A model generated the notes under the pieces. It was not told the DNA's origin. It searched no databases and saw only the letters and a list, made by a program, of their open reading frames with translations. From positions 1 to 5,409 of the forward strand of contig JAQUZA010000252.1 in assembly GCA_028691595.1 (NCBI GenBank): DNA of 5,409 nt. The letters run 5' to 3'. The position numbers and the translations under genes were made by a program. Below are positions 1 to 4,502 of this stretch, one piece after another (positions within the stretch are counted from its first letter, which is position 1; every line of letters starts with the position of its first letter). This stretch comes from Candidatus Rifleibacteriota bacterium. Lineage in GTDB: Bacteria > Muiribacteriota > Ozemobacteria > Ozemobacterales > Ozemobacteraceae.

Positions 1-684
1 GAAAAGCCTGTGAGAAAAATTGAAACCAAAGGCTTCTGGATCGATCGCAACGAAGTGACCTGTGCCCAGTATAAGCTGTTTCTTGATGATGTCAGAAAGC
101 ATGGACATAAATGGTGCCATCATTCTGAACCGGCCCATAAAGATCATACCCCTTTTCATACCTACGCCTGGGCTCTTAAATTCAGCTGGGTCGGTGGGCA
201 GCCCCCCCAGGGAATGGGTGATCAGCCCGTAGTGCTGGTTGACTGGTATGATGCCTGTGCTTATGCTGCCTGGGCCGGAAAACGCCTTCCCACCGAAGAT
301 GAATGGGAAATTGCTGCACGCGGCAGCGATGGGCGCGAATACCCATGGGGTAATACTTTTCATGCAGATCGCTGTAATATTGGTGATCAGCCACTCAATG
401 TTGGTTCATTTCCTGACGGGGCTTCACCCTGGGGGGCTCTCGATATGGCAGGCAACGTCTCTGAATGGACATTGACCGCATATGAGCCCCGCCCAGCAGA
501 TTCCAGGCCCTTTGCCGGAAAATTTGGCCAACCCATTATCAGAGGCGGTTCCTGGGATGACAACTCAAAAACCTGCCGGGTGTCAGCACGCGATGTGCGC
601 CGCTCGGCGTTTTATCGCAGCACCACCGTCGGCTTCAGATGTGTTTCTGACCAGGATCCGGCCAGTATTCCCCAGAAGAGATAG
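1..684 (+). CDS. SUMF1/formylglycine-generating-enzyme-fold protein, 5' end off-window (partial)
   Basis: C-terminal 227 codons of a SUMF1-domain protein (the sulfatase-modifying factor/EgtB/PvdO superfamily). The frame is already open at base 1 and reads E-K-P before the GTG at 10, matching the usual lead-in to the domain, so I treat GTG as an internal Val and the gene as cut by the window edge. Counting that Val as 1, the family landmarks appear in order: FWIDRNEVT (9-17), P-V-V-L-V-D-W (73-79), AGKRLPTEDEWEIAARG (89-105), YPWGN (111-115), the GNVSEWT segment (148-154), RGGSW (178-182) and the terminal GFRCV (208-212). In human FGE two active-site Cys follow RGGS; here the first is Asp184 and only the second (Cys189) is present. 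A copper-dependent formylglycine-forming activity is therefore unlikely. Many bacterial SUMF1 proteins have other or unknown roles, often fused to kinase or other domains that would lie upstream here. A His-rich insert (37-50) is notable. It converges on the acetate kinase gene. The fold is sure, the function is not. Confidence 0.88.
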   Translation, partial: EKPVRKIETKGFWIDRNEVTCAQYKLFLDDVRKHGHKWCHHSEPAHKDHTPFHTYAWALKFSWVGGQPPQGMGDQPVVLVDWYDACAYAAWAGKRLPTEDEWEIAARGSDGREYPWGNTFHADRCNIGDQPLNVGSFPDGASPWGALDMAGNVSEWTLTAYEPRPADSRPFAGKFGQPIIRGGSWDDNSKTCRVSARDVRRSAFYRSTTVGFRCVSDQDPASIPQKR

Positions 685-705
685 TTGATTTAAAACAGAA
701 AAATC

Positions 706-750
706 CCCATAAAGAACCCCCCGCAGTTGCTGCGGGGGGTTCTTTATGGG
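706..750. terminator. Strong hairpin terminator shared by converging genes
   Basis: A perfect 21-bp inverted repeat (706-726 pairing with 730-750) has a 3-base loop at 727-729. It sits 21 bases after the SUMF1-like stop codon and 6 bases after the acetate kinase stop on the other strand. The inner stem is a GC-rich core (CCCCCCGCAG), and its outer part is A-rich on one side and T-rich on the other. A shorter core hairpin followed by TTCTTTA could end + strand transcripts. On the - strand the full stem is followed by a T-rich tail (complement of 691-705, including TTTTT and TTTT). It should work for both genes and looks best for the - strand. Confidence 0.9.
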
Positions 751-756
751 AAACAA

Positions 757-1961
757 TTACCTGTTGATGCTTTCGATAGTGTCCTGGGCGATTACCAGTT
801 CTTCGTTAGTCGGTATTACCAGAACTTTAACCTTTGAGTCGGGGGTGGTTATGTCACCTTCGGCACCCCTCCAGGTTACTTCGTTCTTTTCAAGGTCAAG
901 TTTTACGCCGAGCCAGTCCATTTCTTTGTGCACGATACTTCTAACTATTGGGCTGTTCTCGCCAACGCCGGCTGTCCAGATAATTGCATCGCAACCGTTA
1001 AGAACAGCAATATAGGCACCAATGTATTTTTTGATACGGTGTGAATAAACGTCGAGGGCAAGATTAGCCCTATCACTCTTGTTCGGCCAATCATCTTCAA
1101 GGTCGCGCAGATCGCTTGAAATCTGGCTTATGCCAAGAACACCCGAGTGCTTATTGAGCAGGTTATCCATTTCAGAAATGGTTAATTCATACTCTTTCAT
1201 GATGTGCAGTATCAGTGCGGGGTCAAGATCACCACATCTGGTACCCATTGCCAGGCCTTCAAGAGGAGTGTGGCCCATAGAGGTGTCAACTGATTTGCCT
1301 TTGTTTATGGCGCAGACTGAGCCGCCGTTGCCAAGATGAACGGTAATAAGCTTCAGCTCATTCAACGGTTTGCCGAGAAGTTGTGCGGCGCGCGCTGCAA
1401 CATAGCGGTGGCTGGTGCCATGAAAGCCGTAGCGTCTGATGCGATGTTTTTCATAAAACATGTATGGCAACGCATAAATGTATGCTTCGGGTTTCATGGT
1501 CTGATGGAAGGCCGTATCAAAAACCGCTACCTGTTTAACCTTCGGCAGTATTTCTTCAACAGCTTCGACACCCTTGAGATTGGGCGGGTTATGAAGAGGG
1601 GCGAAAACGATGCATTCTCGAATTGCATTTTTTACTTCTTCAGTTATCAAAACACTGCTTGAAAACTTGTCGCCACCATGCACTATTCTGTGCCCAACCG
1701 CTCCGAGCTCTTCAAGGCTCTTTAGAACTGCTTCTTCGCCGGTGTAAGCAGTTCAAAAATCTTTTGAATCCCAATTTTGTGGTCGAGAATGTCGCTTTCG
1801 TAAACCTTTTTCTTGCCGTCATCGCCCTTACGGTAGTCGATGGTTGACCCGGCCATGCCAACGCGCTGCACGAGGCCCTTAGCCATAACAGAAGTATTGG
1901 TCATGTCGAAAAGCTGATATTTGATTGATGATGAGCCGCAGTTTAATACGAGTACTTTCAT
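757..1961 (-). CDS. ackA: Acetate kinase, split by a one-base frameshift
   Basis: Acetate kinase reversibly makes acetyl phosphate and ADP from acetate and ATP, the ATP-yielding last step of acetate fermentation, in the cytoplasm. The ATG at 1959-1961 opens the ASKHA-family N-terminal motif LVLNCGSSSIK, but that frame stops at 1722-1724 after 79 codons. The rest continues one frame over (GEEAVLKSLEELGAVGHRIVHGG onward, to the TAA at 757-759). Joining the two with one added base near 1740 gives 401 residues, the normal family length, with no other damage. In the joined protein the residues known from Methanosarcina acetate kinase are all present: Asn7, Arg92, Asp149, His181 (YGFHGTSH) and Arg242 (GTRCGDLDP), with the Glu of the TNEE motif near the C-terminus. 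A Shine-Dalgarno AGGGAG lies 7 bases before the ATG, and the gene starts 14 bases after the dehydrogenase stop, so the two are one operon. No phosphotransacetylase gene is adjacent. As sequenced, an automated caller would report two fragments, 1722-1961 and about 757-1683. Butyrate kinase is less likely, from motif and length. Confidence 0.93.
1725..1752 (-). other. Frameshift interval in ackA
   Basis: This is the only stretch in which both reading frames of the split acetate kinase gene are open. The N-terminal frame ends at TAA (1722-1724) and the C-terminal frame has TGA upstream (1753-1755), so the lost base must lie between them. Comparison with the usual family sequence before GAVGHRIVHGG places it best at 1739-1741, where one G on the - strand (one C on the + strand) is missing between Pro74 and Gly75. 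I see no X-XXY-YYZ slippery heptamer in the interval, so programmed -1 frameshifting has no support. Confidence 0.8.
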
Positions 1962-1968
1962 GATTTTT

Positions 1969-1974
1969 CTCCCT
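1969..1974 (-). promoter_or_regulatory. Ribosome binding site of ackA
   Basis: On the - strand AGGGAG stands 7 bases before the ATG at 1961, within the 14-base gap after the dehydrogenase stop codon. It fixes the acetate kinase start and indicates independent ribosome loading within a shared transcript. Confidence 0.75.
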
Positions 1975-1975
1975 G

Positions 1976-2893
1976 TTACTGGTGCTGTGCCTGTGAAAGC
2001 TGTTCAACCCTCAGGCCGCTTGCCGAAAGTCGCAGGCCGTCGGAACCATATTTGTAAAAACCTTTGCTGGTTTTAACTCCCTTGTATCCGGCTCGCACCA
2101 TCTTTTTCAGAAGCTTGGCAGGAAGGTAGCTCTGATCAAACGTTTCTCCATAAAGGTTTTCAAGATAAAAAACAACCGTGTCAACCCCGATTTTATCGGC
2201 AAGAGCCAGTGGGCCGGCATTCAGACCAAACCCGAGCTTCATGGCAGTGTCAATCTGCTCGCAGGACGCAGTTCCTTCTTCAAGGACTTTTACGGCCTGG
2301 TTGATCATTGGCAGAATGATGCGGGTTGTAATGAACCCGGGGCAGTCATAAACGCTGACCACATTTTTGTTGATCATTTTGGCAAATCTGACTGCAGTGG
2401 CAAACGTTTCGTCGCTGGTCTTCAAACCACGCGAAATCTCTACGAGCGGAACTTTTGGTATCGGGCTCTGAAAATGCATGGCGATCGTGCGCTCGGGGTA
2501 TTTACATCCGGCAGCAATTTCGGTTATCGAGATGGTGGCAGAATTCGAGGCAATTATTGTTGCCGGATTGCAGGTTGCATCGAGTTCTTTAAAAAGCTGT
2601 CTTTTAACATCGAGTGTTTCTTTAAGGGTTTCAATCACCAGCCAGCCCTTTACTGATTCTCTGATGTCGGTCGTTCCTTTGATACGGCTCATGATTGCGC
2701 GTTTCTCGCCAGAAGTAAGACCCCAGCGGGCTATTTCTGAATCAAGGGCAGTTTCAACTTTTTTAAGGCCGGTGTTAAGTTTTTCTTCTGAATGGTCAAT
2801 CAGAATAACTTCACAACCGGCGGTAGCGACAGCTTGAACCAGTTCCTGGCCCATGGTTGCAGCCCCATAAATTACGACAACTTTTTGACTCAT
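1976..2893 (-). CDS. hbd: 3-hydroxyacyl-CoA (3-hydroxybutyryl-CoA) dehydrogenase
   Basis: A 305-residue stand-alone 3-hydroxyacyl-CoA dehydrogenase (Hbd/PaaH type), close to the usual size of about 280-300. The family interconverts 3-hydroxyacyl-CoA and 3-oxoacyl-CoA with NAD(P)H in the cytoplasm, in butyrate-type fermentation or beta-oxidation. The N-terminal Rossmann domain starts KVVVIYGAATMG (4-15), with Asp33 after the second strand. The substrate loop SNSATISI (116-123), active-site His140 (MHFQSP) and Glu152 (LVEI) follow. The C-terminal helical domain runs from DCPGFITTR (183-191) to the GVKTSKGFYKY motif (272-282). Three departures from the family norm: Ala12 for the middle Gly of GxGxxG, Thr190 where human HADH has Asn208, and Ser143 for Asn in HFxNP. 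I chose the ATG at 2893 because GGGAG lies 9 bases upstream and the protein then begins just before the first beta strand. An earlier in-frame ATG (2983) would lie within the -35 box of the operon promoter. It is the first gene of an operon with acetate kinase. The chain-length preference cannot be read from sequence, so hbd is a likely but not certain symbol. Confidence 0.87.
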   Translation of the reverse strand: MSQKVVVIYGAATMGQELVQAVATAGCEVILIDHSEEKLNTGLKKVETALDSEIARWGLTSGEKRAIMSRIKGTTDIRESVKGWLVIETLKETLDVKRQLFKELDATCNPATIIASNSATISITEIAAGCKYPERTIAMHFQSPIPKVPLVEISRGLKTSDETFATAVRFAKMINKNVVSVYDCPGFITTRIILPMINQAVKVLEEGTASCEQIDTAMKLGFGLNAGPLALADKIGVDTVVFYLENLYGETFDQSYLPAKLLKKMVRAGYKGVKTSKGFYKYGSDGLRLSASGLRVEQLSQAQHQ

Positions 2894-2902
2894 CTTTTCG
2901 GT

Positions 2903-2907
2903 CTCCC
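2903..2907 (-). promoter_or_regulatory. Ribosome binding site deciding the dehydrogenase start
   Basis: GGGAG on the - strand, 9 bases before the ATG at 2893, supports the 305-residue form over a 335-residue form starting at 2983. The extra 30 residues of the longer form do not resemble the start of this family. Confidence 0.65.
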
Positions 2908-2954
2908 GGAAAATAATAGGATGTTTAGGGTACACAATGCGGTGAAAACAAGCT

Positions 2955-2983
2955 AGACTAACAGCCGGAGACAGGTCTGTCAA
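2955..2983 (-). promoter_or_regulatory. Sigma-70-type promoter of the hbd-ackA operon
   Basis: On the - strand a perfect -35 box TTGACA (2978-2983) is followed after 17 bases by a weak -10, TAGTCT (2955-2960), which keeps the T, A and final T of TATAAT. The start of transcription would be near 2948, giving a leader of about 55 bases before the dehydrogenase ATG. A strong -35 with a poor -10 suggests an activator-dependent or modest promoter. A GACAG-GT-CTGTC dyad (2970-2981) overlaps the -35 box and could be a regulator site. Confidence 0.5.
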
Positions 2984-3027
2984 GTTTTGTCTGCCTGCCG
3001 GCCGGCGTAAAAATTAAATTTGGGCTC

Positions 3028-3060
3028 AAAGAAAACCGGGGGAGGCACGCCTCCCCCGGT
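3028..3060 (-). terminator. Rho-independent terminator of the deiminase gene
   Basis: An 11-bp perfect GC-rich stem (3035-3045 with 3050-3060) with a 4-base loop is followed on the - strand by a T-rich tail (TTTCTTT, complement of 3028-3034). It lies 22 bases beyond the deiminase stop codon, so it separates that transcript from the dehydrogenase-acetate kinase operon downstream. Confidence 0.9.
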
Positions 3061-3081
3061 CAAAAATAAAGCTGATCGAGA

Positions 3082-4422
3082 TTAATCGCGATGAATCTGT
3101 CTGAAGCGGGATCTTACTTCCTGAACCTTTTTGATTCTGGCTTTGGTGACAATGCTGCGGGCCGGATCTCTCAGGACATTGGTGCCGCAGTGAATTTCAC
3201 CCATGGAGGTGTGGTATGGAGTGTCATCAATAAAGTGAACCTTGTTGCCCTGTGCCTTCAGGCGGGCTTCAATAGCTTTGTCGAACCCTGGAATGTGTGT
3301 GGCGGGTACAATCAGGTGGTCTCTGACGACGAGAAGGTTAACAACACCAGGCAGAAATGCGTGGCAACCTCTGGGATTGGTGGTGCCGGAACCTTCAAAA
3401 AGTGATGGCCAGGCAACTTCTTCGAATTCACGTTCTTCTTTGGTCGTGGTTTTAATGAACTGTTTCAGTCTGCCAACTGCGTCTTCGATAATATCGTTGA
3501 TGGCATAATTGAGAGCGATAAAGTCGCCTTCAGAAGTGCCTCTGCCTGCATTCGGGTCTTTCATCTGTTCATTCAGAAGCGCTTTGACCTTGAGCAGAAA
3601 ATTGCGGTCATAGTTGCTTATTTTGGCAAGTTCGGAGTCGGGGGCATTTTTGATCAGGTCAAGCGCATAGGCAGTATCGGCTCTAACGATTGAATAACCA
3701 CCTGGTGCCCACGGAGTTGGTATAAAGCTGAGATATTCGTCTATGTGCCCTACTGTGAGCCATTTGGTGTTGCCAAGGAACATTCTGCCTTTATAACCGT
3801 TGTCTTCCATGAATTTTTTGCATGGCGCGGTAATGGTATCGCCAACTACCAGAATGTCATCAAAGGGGGTAACTTCGAGGTTGCCACCGTAATCGCCGTG
3901 TGACTGAGAATTTGATGGATTCTTGAAATACACCAGATCCCACATCTGCGACAGAACGCCGGGTAATCTGCCAAGACCACGGCCACGATTTGAGTCAAAT
4001 ACCGCCGGAACCAGTTTGCCGTTTTTCAGTTCGGCAGAGCAGAGTTCCATGCAGTCCTGCATCCAGATGTCGCTCGAACTGAACTGACTGTTAACTTCGA
4101 CGTAAGCTTTTGCATCAGCATCCGAAATGCCAAGTGATGGAACAGGGTTGCCATTGCCTGAAATTATGTGGAGCTTGACGACATCATTTCCAGTAAGCTG
4201 GTCGCCAGTGTTGATCTTTTTTATTACATCGAACAGATCTTTGACGAATTTCTGGTTTCCGTAGCCGGAAACAACAAGAACCTTTTCGGGAATGTGATTG
4301 TTATTGTTGAATTTGATTCTGTTCACTTCTGTCATGGGAGCAGCAGCAGAACAATCAAGGGTACAACAGCCTAAAAGGGCTGTCAGAGACATTACACAAA
4401 GCGATTTAACCAGTTTCTTCAT
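3082..4422 (-). CDS. Exported protein-arginine deiminase (PAD catalytic-domain family)
   Basis: A 446-residue enzyme of the family holding the animal peptidylarginine deiminases, which hydrolyse protein arginine to citrulline and ammonia. Compared from memory with human PAD4, the catalytic set is complete: Asp123 (IWMQDCME; PAD4 Asp350), His226 and Asp228 (TVGHIDE; His471, Asp473) and nucleophile Cys412 (GEIHCGTN; Cys645). Arg146 and Arg148 in FDSNRGRG match Arg372 and Arg374. Calcium site 1 ligands are kept (Gln122, Glu126, Leu182, Glu183). Site 2 is degraded, with Cys124 for Glu351 and Gly147 for Asn373, although Asp143 and Ser144 remain. The animal N-terminal immunoglobulin-like domains are absent. 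Residues 1-28 are a signal peptide: Lys-rich start, hydrophobic core about 8-17, then L-L-G-C19, a lipobox-like site; Cys20 rather than Asp at +2 would suit outer-membrane sorting. Cleavage by signal peptidase I after the S-A-A-A at 25-28 is the alternative. Start chosen at 4422 because AGGAGG lies 4 bases upstream and the signal peptide begins there. It has its own promoter and terminator. The family is not the Porphyromonas-type/agmatine deiminase family. Protein substrates are unknown; small guanidino substrates are possible. Confidence 0.88.
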   Translation of the reverse strand: MKKLVKSLCVMSLTALLGCCTLDCSAAAPMTEVNRIKFNNNNHIPEKVLVVSGYGNQKFVKDLFDVIKKINTGDQLTGNDVVKLHIISGNGNPVPSLGISDADAKAYVEVNSQFSSSDIWMQDCMELCSAELKNGKLVPAVFDSNRGRGLGRLPGVLSQMWDLVYFKNPSNSQSHGDYGGNLEVTPFDDILVVGDTITAPCKKFMEDNGYKGRMFLGNTKWLTVGHIDEYLSFIPTPWAPGGYSIVRADTAYALDLIKNAPDSELAKISNYDRNFLLKVKALLNEQMKDPNAGRGTSEGDFIALNYAINDIIEDAVGRLKQFIKTTTKEEREFEEVAWPSLFEGSGTTNPRGCHAFLPGVVNLLVVRDHLIVPATHIPGFDKAIEARLKAQGNKVHFIDDTPYHTSMGEIHCGTNVLRDPARSIVTKARIKKVQEVRSRFRQIHRD

Positions 4423-4426
4423 ACTT

Positions 4427-4432
4427 CCTCCT
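4427..4432 (-). promoter_or_regulatory. Ribosome binding site of the deiminase gene
   Basis: Full AGGAGG on the - strand, 4 bases before the ATG at 4422. It excludes the earlier in-frame ATG at 4500, which would also lie upstream of the predicted promoter. Confidence 0.8.
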
Positions 4433-4445
4433 CGGGTGCACGCGA

Positions 4446-4457
4446 TGCAATATTGCA
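4446..4457. repeat. 12-bp perfect palindrome at the deiminase transcription start (possible operator)
   Basis: TGCAATATTGCA is a perfect palindrome 2 bases downstream of the -10 box and spans the predicted start of transcription near 4453. A wider GTGCA-N13-TGCAC inverted repeat (4436-4440 and 4454-4458) overlaps it. The position fits a repressor site, but no regulator is identified. A small hairpin in the leader RNA is the alternative. Confidence 0.35.
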
Positions 4458-4459
4458 CA

Positions 4460-4487
4460 ATTATAACACCGCATTTCGATTTTTCAA
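4460..4487 (-). promoter_or_regulatory. Near-consensus sigma-70 promoter of the deiminase gene
   Basis: On the - strand TTGAAA (4482-4487) and a perfect TATAAT (4460-4465) are separated by 16 bases. The predicted start near 4453 leaves a leader of about 30 bases with the AGGAGG at its end. The -35 box begins only 15 bases past the sigma factor stop codon, with no terminator between, so read-through from the sigma gene could also feed this gene. Confidence 0.75.
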
Positions 4488-4502
4488 AGGGGGGGTACAT
4501 TT

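Noticed and set aside
1336..1662. Open frame of 108 codons on the + strand inside ackA
   Set aside because: It is antisense to a well-conserved acetate kinase segment, with no recognisable protein features and no ribosome binding site; an overlap artefact.
1725..1752. Programmed -1 ribosomal frameshifting in ackA
   Set aside because: There is no slippery heptamer or clear downstream stem in the overlap, and acetate kinase is not known for such control.
757..1961. Butyrate kinase instead of acetate kinase
   Set aside because: Repaired length of 401, the NCGSSSIK start and GHTPLEGLAMGTRCGDLDP are acetate kinase features; butyrate kinases are shorter.
2478..2837. Open frame of 119 codons on the + strand inside the dehydrogenase
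   Set aside because: It is antisense to conserved coding sequence, low in complexity and without family likeness.
2894..2983. N-terminal extension of the dehydrogenase starting at the ATG at 2983
   Set aside because: The 30 extra residues do not look like the family, no Shine-Dalgarno precedes them, and the start would lie within the -35 box of the operon's promoter.
2997..3006. GCCGGCCGGC palindrome upstream of the hbd promoter
   Set aside because: A short GC palindrome with no T-rich tail and no second copy nearby; it may be chance.
3082..4422. Agmatine deiminase or Porphyromonas-type PAD
   Set aside because: Those families use a different Cys motif (GGGxIHC-type). GEIHCGTN with WMQD and TVGHIDE matches the animal-type PAD catalytic domain.
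4489..4495. Run of seven G upstream of the deiminase promoter
   Set aside because: A single homopolymer without partner repeats; it does not form a terminator and has no evident function, though its length could be miscalled.
4423..4500. Deiminase start at 4500, 26 residues earlier
   Set aside because: It would place the start upstream of the TTGAAA/TATAAT promoter and bury the signal peptide. The AGGAGG before 4422 is decisive.
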